Below are positions 22,701-33,921 of a stretch of 64,000 bases of DNA, in pieces (positions within the stretch are counted from its first letter, which is position 1; each line of letters starts with the position of its first letter). Location: contig JAMDHS010000006.1 of assembly GCA_029717555.1 (NCBI GenBank), positions 310,001-374,000 on the forward strand. Direction: 5' to 3'. This DNA is from Peribolospora baueri. Lineage: Eukaryota; Basidiomycota; Peribolosporomycetes; Peribolosporales; Peribolosporaceae. Under the pieces are notes generated by a model. That model saw nothing but the letters and a program-made list of their open reading frames with translations, was not told where the DNA came from and searched no databases. The position numbers and the translations under genes are program-made.

Positions 22701-24690
22701 CTGGGAAGAAAAGAGCAGGGCGGCGGCCACTCACTAATTCCTTGCATGATGGTGCATAAAGAATGCAATGACGGCAAGGCCTCCAGATCCTCAGCCTCTT
22801 GGAAGACCAGGCAGAGCTTTCGAATGTAGTCCTGAGGACGAAACAAAAAAAAATCGAGCGAAAGGTGAGCTGACGACCGTTAAAGGTAGGCAAATCCCAA
22901 CCTCCCACGCCACTGCGCCTCCAGGCTCGCACGCTCACCTGCTTCAACATCGACTGGGCGGCCCTTTGACACGCAGTGGTGTTCCCTGAAAGGGCCTTAA
23001 TGACCGCCTCTATCACCTGCAAGTTGCCGAGCTCGGGTGCGGGAAGATCAAAGGGGATCGCAGCCGCGGCCACGGCCACTGCGTTCGTGGCGGCGTTGGC
23101 GGTGACACCAGAACCCGAACCGCTTTGAGCGACGCCCGCTTGGCCCGCGCCTCCCGGGCCAATGCCGGGTAGAGCTCTGCCCGTCTCGACGAGGTTGCCA
23201 GCGGCGTCGTAGAAATGGATCGGGCCCGATGAAGGCAAGGCGGACGACGAACCGGGATCGGCGTTGAGGAGCTCGAGCTCCTCTGTCGGTGCGAAAGCGA
23301 AGAAAGCAGAAAAGACGCCAGAAGAGTGGCATGGTAAGACGACTTGCTCTGGAACTCTCCCCGTCCGGTCTGCGACCAACAACGTCAGCAGATGTCCGAA
23401 CTCACCGTTGATGACAAAGTGTTTCTGTACCTCGGTCACAAACTCCCACACCTCGGCGCAACCCTCGGCCTCTTGGAAGCTGAGCGCCATGTCCACTCCG
23501 TTAGGTTCGGTCCAGACAATAAGGGTGTCTTGTTGCCGCTGATACACATCCTCCTTGGCGACCCTGCTCCTGAGCAGCAAGTCCATCTCCATATCCAGAT
23601 CCTCACCGACGACCACGACATATGTCCGTTCCAGCTCCCAGTGCTGGAACTGTTGGCGTTGGCGGGCTCTGGCGGCGACGTTGGCAGGTTCTTTTCCGTC
23701 GCCGTCATCCACGTTCTTGTCCTTCTCACCCCTCCTCTCCCCCGCTGATTTCCGTCCTTCACCCTCCTGCTTGTCCATCTCGCCGCGGCCGTCCCTCGCT
23801 CCATCCACGTCCTCCCCCGCTTCGACGGGCGAGGCCTCCTGAACGAGCACCTCGACGTTGTCCTCCTTCCTCGCAACAAGCAATGCATCGTCCAAAATCT
23901 CGTCGTACACGCCGGCGCAAAAACCGGTGCCACGATCGAACCAGCTCTCGCCCCGAAGTTCGTACACCTTGACGCGCCGTGCGGTACCGCACTGGTGAAA
24001 CGGTCCCCGCGTCACCGTCGAGGCAAACGTCGGGGCTGCAGACGCGGACGGAGGGGATGGGCGCGCACGCACGTATTCTGCTTCGTCGACGCCGTTGGTG
24101 TTGTCCGCCGGTGCGGTTGACGTGCCGGAGAGGCCCAACTCATGCGGCACCGCGGTGGCAGCGCTCCGGAACTCGGACGCAGTCGGCCCGATTTCCTTCT
24201 CTTCGCCTTGATTCTCCGCCAGTGCCACACCCTCCCGCCGTTCCGTCCCATCCGGCTTGCCCACCGCATCGGCGTCGGTGGATGGCGCGGACGAATGCGC
24301 TGGCTCAGAGGTGGTTTGGGCGGCCAGTCGGCGCGAGTCACCCGAGGTCGCCGGCGCTATCCTCTCCAAGTCGGGTGCTGCCTTTTGCATGGCAACGTCG
24401 CGGTCGGAAAGGTCGTCAACGACGGCAGCGGGAGCGGAGGAGATGGCGGACGTCCGTCGCTTGGGCGGCGAGCCTTGGGGTGGTGTCGCGTCTCCGACGT
24501 CCTTGTCCTCGTTCTCGGCGTCGGAGGGGCGAGCTCGTTTGCCGATGATGGAAGAAGGCGCTTGGCGGACGTCGGAGACGGCTTGCCTGCCGGCCTCCGG
24601 TCTTGGAACGCGGTCGGGACGAGCGGGGACGGTGGGGGTATTGGTCGGAGGGGGATTGGTGAGGTCGGGCGTTCGCGCAGAGCGCTTCAT
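19769..24690 (-). CDS. PSY2: Protein phosphatase 4 regulatory subunit 3 (Psy2/SMEK)
   Basis: Targeting subunit of the PP4 complex, which dephosphorylates DNA-damage-response proteins such as Rad53 and gamma-H2A. About nine exons give about 1380 residues. After a roughly 225-residue low-complexity extension comes the EVH1/PH-like domain (RRVKVYELRGESWFDRGTGF, then QDTLIVWTEPNGVDMALSFQ). The Smk-1 armadillo region follows (DYIRKLCLVFQEAEDLEALP, GENLILDYVLKEDVFFHVLG, EYDPEYPKLKASYRAFL, FFNQVDIVNFCSTDDRFLAE, IRFFRACIARNNAFLNRELL). The tail is acidic (ESYFNTSDDESDEE), then Ala/Ser/Gly-rich with a basic patch KRRREEEDEEEED, as in other family members. The call is firm; the start Met is the first in an open frame and could be further downstream. 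Confidence 0.93.
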
Positions 24691-27591
24691 GGCGATGGCG
24701 AGGAGGTAAGATGAAGCGAGGGCGAGCGACGGCGATCAAAGGACGCGACGAAGAAGAAGAGGAAGAAGAAGCGTCGTCCGACCGACGAACGAAGAGCCTG
24801 GGCGGGAAGAGAGGAGAAGGAGCCGATCGAAACCGATCAGATGGTTGCGACGGAGACGCGGCGACGGCTCGCGCGGCGAGAGTGGATGTGGGAAGGTTGG
24901 CGGCGACGAGACGGGAGCGACGCGGCGGTCGTCGTCGTCGTCGTCGTCGAAGAGACGCTTCGACGAGCAAATGAACCGGAAACGGCGGATGGGATGGCGA
25001 AGAGGCGGGTCCGTGAGATGCTTGCTGCACTAGACTCGAACCTGCCGCGCGTCTGCGTCCGGCGCGTTTTATCGCCTGGGCGCCGACCGCTCGCTCGTAC
25101 TGGACACTGAACGTGAAAAGGCAGCAAAGGAGGAAGGATGGTGGCGAAGGAGACGGAAACCTTGATGTCCTTGTTCCCCGAGGTTGCGAGGTGGGGAGGG
25201 GGATGGATGGATGGTGGAGGGAGGATGGACGAAGGGGGACGAGATGGAGCCGGCTGGGAGATGACGATCAGTCGCGTGCGCTGGCCCAAGCTGGGCTGCA
25301 CGTGACCTTAGAGCCCCTTTCAAAATGGCGTGCATCGACAGAAGGCGAGTCGCCGGGCCCAGGACGCCCTCTTCCTTTGATTTGGCAGCTCCCAATCGCT
25401 TCTCTTGCTTTCGAGCGCCCTGGCACGCTCACCGCACGGTCCTCCCTCTCAGGCGACCGAGTGGGCCTTGGAGAAGACGTCGAGTGCATCAACACCAACT
25501 CGGACTGCGTACGGTACAGGATGAGCGATGGGGAACGAGAACCTTGCATTCTATGTCGTTCGCCGGCACCCCAGCAAGCGCGGATGACATTCATTCTTCA
25601 CGTCTTTCCCTTTCCGCTATCGTAAACGAGGGTCGAGCGAGGGCAGGCAGGACAAACTCGACGCCGAGCGGTCGGTCGTTCTCGGCGGCGAACAGCTTCT
25701 CGCCGTCCACTGCTCCGGCGCCCGCTCGTCGCACCCAGGCACGTGGGAAGTCGGGAACGATGACCGTCTCTCTGTTCGACCAGGCTCTGGGCGTGCAGGG
25801 CGGTCGCTCGCCCTCGTTCGCGTGTATCTTGGCTGCCAGGCGAGTTGGAAACAGTAGATGCCGGTTAAAAAAAATCGCGACGACGTCATGCGAGCGTCGA
25901 CACGATCTCGAAGAGGATGGGACGTCGCTGGACGAGATCGGGTTGAATGATGGGGGAAACGGTTAGCATAACAATAGGCTTGGGGGCGAGATTATCGTCG
26001 TCGTGGCTAGGACCGAGGGACAGGGACAGGGACAAGGACGGCGCGTCTTGCCCTCATCACGCCGCTGAAACGGATGAGAAGCCATGGTGGGACGGAGGGG
26101 ATGATGGAGAGAGCCTTATCAGCTGAAGTGCGTGCCAGGACGCTGGCTGGGGCGGCAACGGACGGCCAATAAGGAGAGCGCGGGGCGAGGTGCGACCGAG
26201 CGTCGACGCCGTCGTGTGCCTTGCTTGCTCTGAGAGCCATCCGGGGCTCCACATATCATACGTGTTCGCACGGGAAGGGACGAGGAGGAAGGGCGCGACG
26301 TCCCCTCTGCGCTGCGCTTGGCCGCCACGCTGGTTGGCTCGGTCGGTCGGTCGGTCGGTCGGTCGAACGCTCAGCTCCCGCACGCCGTCCTTCCTCGCCA
26401 ACGGACGGCGCTCCGAAGGGACTCGCTCGGGCTCGGGCCGATGTGCGCGGACAGAAGACGTGGGGAGACGACTTGCGACTTGGCAGTGTCTATGTATCTG
26501 TTGCGAGCCGTTCTTCTTCCCGGCGGTCGGTGGCCGGCCGGCGTGAAAGCGGAGCGGGACGTTGGTTTGGCGATGGCCGATATCGGTTCGGTTGAGCGAG
26601 TGGCGTGCTGCGGCGAGCTCCACGGCGCAAGCGGATGCGGACGCGCGGTACAGTTGCTTATCTTGGTCCAATGAGCGCCGGTCTTTTGACCCCACCCAGG
26701 TGTCGTCGGACTCGGACCTCGGACGCACGGCCGCACGCGCAGGGGCAGGGAAGGAAGGAAAGGAGGACGGATGGAGATGCGATGAGATGAGATGAGATTT
26801 GAGATGCTAGGCCTCCGTTGTCGCCGCTCCGGCCTGGCCGTTCATCGTTCGCCCGCCCGGCCGAGGGGCGTGAAAGGCGGGTTTCGTTTCGACTTTTTTC
26901 GAGTTGCCTGGCTTGCGTTCGTTGCCTCGCTTGCTTTGCCTGTCTTGCTTGCTTGCCTTGCTTGGCTGCCTTGCCCGCCCCTTGGGCGTTCGTGTCTCGG
27001 CCGACGACGGGCGAAGGTGGGCCGGATGTCTGTTCCTTGCCCGCCTCGGCTCGACTCGACTCGTCTCGGTGGGCAGTGGAAGGAGGGTTGCCACCGCCGA
27101 TCCGACTTCCGACGTCCCGGTGGGCCCCGGGTCTTTGGTTGATGGGGACAAGAGGCGGTGCGTTTCAAAGAAAAATAGAACCGCCGGCCAAGAGTTGGAA
27201 AAGGAATAAGGGAGAGGAAAAAGAAAAGGCGGTCGGGGATGGATGGAAAGGCGGTTTCAGGCGGGGGTAAAGGGGGATTAGAAAAGGATTAGAAGGAGTA
27301 TAAGAAGATAAAAGCTGGGTGTCCCACGCGAGCCGACCCGATTTGCCGCCCGAAGACCGAATCAGTGACTCGCTTCGTTGCTGCTTGCCGCTTCTTGCCT
27401 GCCTACTCGCCTTGCCTTGCCCAGCCCTTGTCTTGTCTCTCCCTCGCCTCGGCCTCCTCCTCCTCATAAAACACCGCAACCCGCACCGCGTTCGCCTTTT
27501 CGGCCTTCTTCCTCTCCCACTTCCTCCCACCTCCGCCACCGCCACCATCTACCCCCGTACCTCTGCTTCTTCTCCTCCCCACTCCTTCATC
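24691..27591. promoter_or_regulatory. 2.9-kb divergent region between Psy2 and glutamine synthetase
   Basis: The largest gap without a recognised gene apart from the left edge. Overlapping frames on both strands show no family motif. Landmarks are a (GGTC)n block (about 26340-26363), a GATG/GATGA stretch (about 26780-26800) and a strongly biased CTTGC/CTTGCCTT tract (about 26900-26965). The last few hundred bases (about 27390-27591) are CT-rich and C-rich, as expected for a highly expressed fungal promoter and leader. A small unconserved gene cannot be excluded. Confidence 0.45.
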
Positions 27592-29497
27592 ATGACCAAC
27601 CCATTCCTCAAGGTGAGCCTCCGATCGACCGAGCAGGCCTTCCCCGCCACACCCCTTTAGCCGCCCGATCGCTCTGCTCGTCCGACCCGTCCCCGTCTTC
27701 GCTCTCGTCCGGCGCTCTGCGTCAGGCCCTGTGGCGTTGCCGTGGCCACTCCGTGCACACCTCGTCTCACTGCCCTTCTTCGCCCCTTTGCAGAACCCGG
27801 CTCTCCTCGCTCCTTACATGGAGCTGGACACCGGCGACGTCACCCCCGCCGAGTGAGCATTTTTTTCCTGTTTTCGTCGTCTCCGTCGGCGGGCGCGGAG
27901 ATGGAAAGGAAGGGATGGGATGGAATGAAATGGGGTTGGATGGGATGAGATCGGATGCGGATGCGATGGGAAAGAAAGAGAACGGAAGGACAGGAACATG
28001 CAATTGCCCAAGGACATACGCCACTCATCCTCCCTCTCTTCCACACCCTCCCTCGCAGGTATGTCTGGATTGACGGCGATGGCGGCCTCAGGGCAAAGAC
28101 CACGGTGAGCGCCTGCTTTTTTCCCGCCGCATCTCCTCTCGCCTCCGCCGCTCACTCCTTCCTCTCGTCCTCTCGCCTCGTCGCCCCCGCCATCTAGACC
28201 ATTCCCGGCAAGGTCAAGTCCGTCGCGGACCTCAAGGAGTGGAACTTTGACGGCTCCTCTACCAGTGAGTCATCTCCGCCGCCCATGCTCGCCGCCTCGT
28301 TCAGGTGGCCAACTGAGCTTGTTGTTCGTCGCTTGCCTCCACGCAGACCAGGCTCCCGGTGACAACTCCGACATCTACCTTCGCCCCGTCGCCATGTACC
28401 CGGACCCGTTCCGCAAGGGCAACGCCCTTCTCGTCATGTGCGAGTGCTACAACAACGACGGCACGCCCAACAAGGCCAACTTCCGCTACCAGGCCAAGAA
28501 GAGCCTTGACGAGGCCGCCGCTGAGAAGCCGTGGTTCGGTATCGAGCAGGAGTACTCCATTCTCGGCACCGACGACCGGCCGTATGGCTGGCCCGTCGGC
28601 GGTTTCCCCGGCCCTCAAGGTCCGTACTACTGCGGTGTCGGCGCCGGCAAGGTCTTCGCCCGCGACCTCGTCGAGGCCCACTACCGTGCCTGCCTCTACG
28701 CCGGCATCCAGCACGCCGGCATCAACGCCGAGGTGATGCCGTCCCAGTGGGAGTTCCAGGTCGGCCCGTGCGAGGGCGTCGCGATGGGCGACCAGCTCTG
28801 GATGGCGCGGTACATCCTTCAGCGCGTTGCTGAGGAGTGGGGCGTCAAGGTGAGAGAGAGTCGTCCTGGCTCGGTTCGCCGCCCGCATACGCCTGACGCG
28901 CGATTTCGTTCCGTCTCTGCAGGTCACCTTCCACCCCAAGGCCATGCCTGGCGACTGGAACGGCGCCGGCTGCCACACCAACTACTCCACCGAGACGATG
29001 CGCAAGCCCGGTGGCATGAAGGCCATCGAGGACGCCATCGAGAAGCTCGCCAAGCGTCACAACGAGCACATTGCCGTCTACGGCGAGGACAACGAGTGGG
29101 TGTCGCTATATCTCTTCCGTCCCCTCTCTGCCCGCCCAACTGGGCCGCTCCGCTGACCTCTTCGTCTTCGCCGAATGGCATCCTCCTTTCCGACCGCTCG
29201 ACGTCAACAGGCTCAGGTTGACCGGCAAGCACGAGACGGGCCACATCGGCTCCTTCTCTTCTGGCGTCGCCAACCGTGGCGCGTCGATCCGCATCCCCCG
29301 TCACGTCGCTGCTCAAGGCTTCGGCTACCTCGAGGACAGGCGCCCGGCGTCAAACATCGACCCTTACCGTGTCATTGGTAAGTTTGGCTGGCTCGACGTG
29401 GTGCGACGGTGAGCGTGGCCCGACCGACCGCTGACGCTCGCACCTCGTCGTATCGCTCGCAGGCATCATCGCCGACACGACCATCCTCAACAAGTAA
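27592..29497 (+). CDS. GLN1: Glutamine synthetase, eukaryotic type
   Basis: Condenses ammonium and glutamate to glutamine with ATP in the cytosol; type II, decameric. Eight exons (27592-27612, 27794-27852, 28059-28104, 28198-28264, 28347-28849, 28923-29095, 29211-29377, 29463-29497) give 356 residues, the standard fungal length. Visible signatures are [14 protein letters not shown] (beta-grasp), [12 protein letters not shown], the catalytic-domain run [30 protein letters not shown], the ammonium-site region [38 protein letters not shown], and GASIRIPR ahead of [18 protein letters not shown]. The first exon is only seven codons (MTNPFLK). All introns have GT-AG ends, and codon use is strongly C-ending, as in highly expressed genes. 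No defect is seen. Confidence 0.98.
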
Positions 29498-30851
29498 ACG
29501 TAGACCGTTCTCGCTTTCTCGCATCGTGCGACTTTGACTCTTTTTTCTCTCGTCGCGACGAAGAAGCGGCCTTTTCGATTACTGCAGCAGATGGGTGGAA
29601 CCGTTTCGTTTCATTGATTTGATTTGATTGATATACGATGTGATGTTCCCTCATATCGATTCCGATTCCGAGCATCGTCGCTTACCTCGTCCGTGCGACG
29701 ATCGGTCGGGATGTCCTTGTCTTGTCCCCTTCTGTCCTTCCCCCCTTCTTGTACTCTCACTACCCCCACCCACCCCCTCCCCTCCCCCGCCTCGTTCGGA
29801 CGGAGAATGGAGAAAAACCTTTTTGTCACGGCACGGTTGTTGGATGAAGGCAGAAGGACGCGTGGCCAGCAGGGCGACCGACTATGACGGCGTTGAGAGA
29901 GAGAGAGAACGCCAGTGGATGATTGGATGGATGTCTTTCCCTCTTTCCCTTGTCCATCCTCGCCGTCGTCTGTTGTTCGACGGACGGCCTTGTCTCGTCT
30001 CGCTCGACAACTTAGTACGCATTGTCTTGTCTTGTCTCATCTCCTTCGTTCGTCAACTCCCTCATCTCGCCCCGTCCTTATCCTACGCCCTCGCCGCCGC
30101 CCTCGCCGCCGCCCTTCTGTCTCACTCGCCCTGATAGCAGCAGCAGCGGCGGGTCTCGTGCCCGTCGGTTGCGTGATCGGGAAACTCGCACTCGCACGCT
30201 GAGCTGTCTCTGTCTTGCACGATTGGTTATCTAATAACAGGCACATCAGACGACCGACCCCGACTGACCGACCGACTTGGCTCACTCTCGACCACCATCC
30301 ATCCTCCCTTCATCCATCCCCCAGACGCTTTTTCTCACCCCCTTTCCACTCCGCTCCCCTCGGTCCTCCTCCAGGTAAACGAGCGGGCCGCGCGTGCGAC
30401 GACGTGACGTTATCGACGTCTAGGTTTATCTATCTATCCGGCTTAGCGTTGCACGTGAGCCCCTCTAATCAATCCCCCGACCCCACCACCTTGACCTCCT
30501 CCTCCTCCTCCTCCTCCTCGCCCAGTCAATCCACCACCTCCACCCCGCACCTCCTTTGTCCGTTCGCACCTTCCGTCCTTGCCATCCTGACGACACACGC
30601 CCCCCTCCTCCACCAAACCGACCTGGCCGGGGCCAGGATAGGATAGGATACGATACGATACGATACGTATAGGGCTTGCTTGGTCGAATCATCGCCGAGC
30701 GTCAAAGATACCCACCCGTCCACACCGGTTCTCGAGCCGTCTTGCGACCGCCCTTGAGCACCGTCCATCTGTAGCCCGTCTGTAGCCCGTCTGTAGGCCG
30801 CGCCGACAGGGCGAGCGAGCCATTGAACGAAACGAACGAACGACGAACGCG
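29498..30851. other. Intergenic, glutamine synthetase 3' side and next promoter
   Basis: About 1.35 kb with no supportable gene. It has GATTTGATT repeats near 29614-29632, TGTCTTGTCTCG-type pyrimidine tracts, a (TCC)n block (about 30495-30520) and a GATAG/GATAC pentanucleotide microsatellite at about 30636-30668. The end nearest 30852 is presumably the promoter of the orphan gene. Confidence 0.55.
30636..30668. repeat. GATAG/GATAC pentanucleotide microsatellite
   Basis: Runs of GGATA and then CGATA units, about six to seven repeats, seen directly about 180 bp upstream of the orphan gene's start. Confidence 0.8.
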
Positions 30852-33236
30852 ATGTCCGGCGCAACTCTGCCCACATCCCCTAACGCCGGCCGCCGCGCCT
30901 CGAGCTCCCCCTCCACTGACCACCACGGACGACGTGACGACGTGGCCAGACAGGACACCGCCATCGCCACCGCCACCGACGACGCCGCCGCCGCCGCCGC
31001 CGCCGCCAACGACTTTGGCGTTCGCAGTTTGGATAGCAGCTTGGCCAGCGTCGGCTTTGCGCAGAGCGTCTGGACCGTACCGTCGAGCAGCGTCGATGCT
31101 TCCTCCTCTCCCTTCTCCTCCGTGGATCCGCGAACCGTTGTGCACGGTGGGGGCGGGCAGCGGGCGGACACGGACACGGACGCAGACGCAGTCGCAGTCG
31201 CAGACCCAGATAACGCAGACGCCGGCGGAGACTCGCTCCGCAGCTCCGCCTCCCTCCCCTTGTCCCGCTCTCGCTCCGCCTCGTCCGACGGTAGCCAGGC
31301 GAGCTGTCGGAGGAGCGACGTCGCGACGCCCAAGGTGGAGAGGAGCTTCGAGTTCAGGCCGGAGGGTGGACAGGAGGGAGAAGGAGAAGACGGAGACGCG
31401 GGTCGTGATATTGGAACGAGCGACGACGTCGTCGCCTTTACGCACCCCACTGAGCTCGCGGTGCAAAACGCAGAGGCTGTGCCGCCGTCTGACCACGCTC
31501 CGGTCGCCGTCCACGACGTTGGCGACCACGGCGATCCAGGCCTCTCGCCTCCCCATTCACCCCTCTCGTCTTCCTCTTTGCCCCTCGCACCTTCCGAAGC
31601 CGACGACCCGCTGTCTCGCTCCATCGACCTTTCCGATTTTGCCTCCGGCAACGGCAGCAGCAGGGCCGAGAGCCTGACGGGCGTAGAGGAGATAGAGACG
31701 CCGGACTGGGGTAGCGACGCCGGCGACGACGCCAAGTCGCCCGAGAGCGCGGACGAGTCGACATCAGAAGGAAAGGCCAAGGTACACGCCAACGCCGACG
31801 ACGACAACGCGCCCGCGGACCTTATTATGCCCAGCTTGGAGCTGCCTTCTTCGCACCTCGTCGACTCCGCTCCCACGAGCCTGCCTTTGCCGTCGTCTAG
31901 CAACGATCCACGCCATGTCTCCTCCTCCTCCTCCTCCTCTTCCTCCTCTGCACCCTGTTCTGGCTCCGCCGGCAACGACAATTCCGGCCTGAGCGCCCTC
32001 CATCCCCAGCACAAAGCCGACTTCAGACCTTCCGGCGCCTTTGCCTCTTCCTTCCGCCACGGCCGGCCTAGCTCCAGTTCCAGCTCGTCATTGGCGTTTG
32101 CCCACGCACACGATACCTCGGACAGGTTGAGCGGACATGTTGGCCTCGCGCACGTCCATGCCGCCGGCTTGCACACGTGGGCCAGAGGGCAGTTCGTTTC
32201 CTCTGGCGAGACGGCGGGAGGGCCACGTCGCCTCGGATTGGCATCTGCACCCTCGTTCTTGATTGAGAAGGGCCGGGGCTCTTCACGCGCCTCTTCGCCG
32301 CCCTCGTCCATCGCTTCGTCCGGTTACGCGCCCGACATGCTCGCAGAGTCCCACGACGCTCTCTACCCTTTCACCGACCCGAGCACAAACACGCCGCCGC
32401 CCATGCTTCCCACCCCGCTCCTCGGACCCACTTTCGCCGTCCACGGGTTCAGCCGACCGTCCACGTCGTCGCTCTCCGCGTCGTCGTCGTCATCGTTTGC
32501 GATGCCGGGCACGGGCGCAGCACGCCCGGGAGAGATCCAGATCGGCTCCTACGCGTCCGCCTCTCTCGCCGTTGACCCGCTCTACCTCCCCGCCTTGGCG
32601 CAGCTCGGGCTGGCCCTCGTCCCTGCGATACTCGCGAGGAGGGTGTGGTCGAAGGGGAGGGATGAGACGATGGTTGAGACGGATGAGGGTGGAGGCAAGG
32701 AGGAGCGCCTCGGTGGAGAGAAGGAGGAGGAAGTCGGTAGCCCGGCCTCCTCGTCCACTCGACTCCAACACCTCCACGACGTCTTGGCCACCCTGTCTGC
32801 GCCTTTCGCCTCCTTGCCCCTGCCGCGTCTGGGCAAGTCCGACGCTGTCGACCGGGGCGGTAAAGCTCCAACCGACCCCACGGCGGGCGGTAACCCCATG
32901 TCTGCACCCCCGGTCCCTGCTTCCGCAGCCCAGGACAGTTGTAGCTCGCTCGAAAAGTCGGCCGAAAGACCCAAGGCGGAGTCCACGTCTGCGTCTGCGC
33001 CCAAGTTGCGCTCGAGCTCGAGGGCCGATCGTCGCTACCGGTCTCCGACGACGCTCCGCTGGGTTCAGGTTGGCTTGGCCTGCGCGGCCTTTTTCCTCGT
33101 CGGTGTCGCCGTCGGCAGCGGCGGCGGCGGCGGCGGTGGCGCCTTGGGTGGCTTTGGCGCGGGCGTGGCCGTAGGCGCTGGAGTTGGCTTGGGAGTCGGT
33201 GCTGGCGTCGGGTTTGCGTTCGCTTCCGGGTCGTAA
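30852..33236 (+). CDS. Orphan 794-residue protein with C-terminal membrane span
   Basis: A single uninterrupted frame whose family I do not recognise. Residues 1 to about 570 are Ser/Ala/Asp-rich and probably disordered. They include an Ala run (about residues 44-51) and a Ser run (about residues 355-367). A first hydrophobic stretch, LPALAQLGLALVPAILARRV, lies near residue 578. The clear span is WVQVGLACAAFFLVGVAVG at about 737-755, preceded by basic RADRRYR. It is followed by a 39-residue tail of Gly, Ala and Val. A mostly cytosolic, tail-anchored or single-pass protein is plausible. A 540-codon frame on the opposite strand (30689-32311) covers much of the same DNA. I prefer the + frame because it is longer and ends in a believable membrane segment. 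Confidence 0.6.
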   Translation: MSGATLPTSPNAGRRASSSPSTDHHGRRDDVARQDTAIATATDDAAAAAAAANDFGVRSLDSSLASVGFAQSVWTVPSSSVDASSSPFSSVDPRTVVHGGGGQRADTDTDADAVAVADPDNADAGGDSLRSSASLPLSRSRSASSDGSQASCRRSDVATPKVERSFEFRPEGGQEGEGEDGDAGRDIGTSDDVVAFTHPTELAVQNAEAVPPSDHAPVAVHDVGDHGDPGLSPPHSPLSSSSLPLAPSEADDPLSRSIDLSDFASGNGSSRAESLTGVEEIETPDWGSDAGDDAKSPESADESTSEGKAKVHANADDDNAPADLIMPSLELPSSHLVDSAPTSLPLPSSSNDPRHVSSSSSSSSSSAPCSGSAGNDNSGLSALHPQHKADFRPSGAFASSFRHGRPSSSSSSSLAFAHAHDTSDRLSGHVGLAHVHAAGLHTWARGQFVSSGETAGGPRRLGLASAPSFLIEKGRGSSRASSPPSSIASSGYAPDMLAESHDALYPFTDPSTNTPPPMLPTPLLGPTFAVHGFSRPSTSSLSASSSSSFAMPGTGAARPGEIQIGSYASASLAVDPLYLPALAQLGLALVPAILARRVWSKGRDETMVETDEGGGKEERLGGEKEEEVGSPASSSTRLQHLHDVLATLSAPFASLPLPRLGKSDAVDRGGKAPTDPTAGGNPMSAPPVPASAAQDSCSSLEKSAERPKAESTSASAPKLRSSSRADRRYRSPTTLRWVQVGLACAAFFLVGVAVGSGGGGGGGALGGFGAGVAVGAGVGLGVGAGVGFAFASGS

Positions 33237-33921
33237 GGGCGAGTTGACGAATGAGCGGGGATCATAAGCGGGCGAGGATATGGCCCTAGCTCTAGCCTTC
33301 TTTCTGTTATTTCTTCACGTCTCCCTCACCTTCGGTTTGCCATCTGGCTCTGTACGCTCTCGCTCGGTTCTCATCTTTGCTGTTCGTCACCATCCCCGTC
33401 CGCTTACGTTGTATTACCTCGCCTCGGCCTTCGTCTGTCCGGTGTCCTTGTCCATCCAGCCCCTTGTCGAGTTACGTCCATTCCCTCCGCCCGCCTCTCT
33501 TGCCTCTTTCTTGTCTTCCCGCGTCCTCGGCGGCGCTGTTTCACCCGCCCGCGCTTGACGCCGTTCTGTATTCCGTTTGCTTTGTTCCAGGTTTCCGACG
33601 TGTGTGTGTTTTCTTTGTTTTCTTTCGCGGCTGACCGCGATCATCTGTACTCAATCAAACACGCCTGCGCTCAACGGAGTGAAGAGCAAGAAAGGGTCGA
33701 TAGGGACGTCGGTCGTGCTGCGGGCCGAGGCTGACGTGTGTTTTTTCCTCCGCTTGCCGAGGCCGCGTGGCGGAACGAGCTATGGCCGAGACGGCGAGAC
33801 AGATAAGGGCGTGTGTGGATAGAGTATAAGTACGACGACGTCGACCACAATCATCCTCGCCGTGGACGCCGTCGACGCTGCTCCTGGCACACACATCGCC
33901 CGGGCGACAGCGACGACGACG
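33237..33921. other. Intergenic between orphan gene and lipase gene
   Basis: No gene seen. Pyrimidine-rich (about 33300-33560), then a more mixed stretch ending in CGACGACG repeats just before the lipase start. An alternative in-frame lipase start lies at 33862. Confidence 0.55.

Noticed and set aside
21230-22840. Two apparent single-base frameshifts in the Psy2 gene (exons 3 and 7)
   Set aside because: They came from my miscounting across line breaks. Reading the same bases through an overlapping frame restored a continuous protein, and the exon lengths then summed to a whole number of codons.
26057-26728. 223-codon frame in the Psy2/glutamine-synthetase gap
   Set aside because: Overlaps several other frames of similar length on both strands and shows no conserved text; treated as promoter DNA.
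30689-32311. 540-codon frame on the minus strand opposite the orphan gene
   Set aside because: A GC-rich shadow. It lacks any family motif and overlaps a longer + frame that ends in a clear membrane span.
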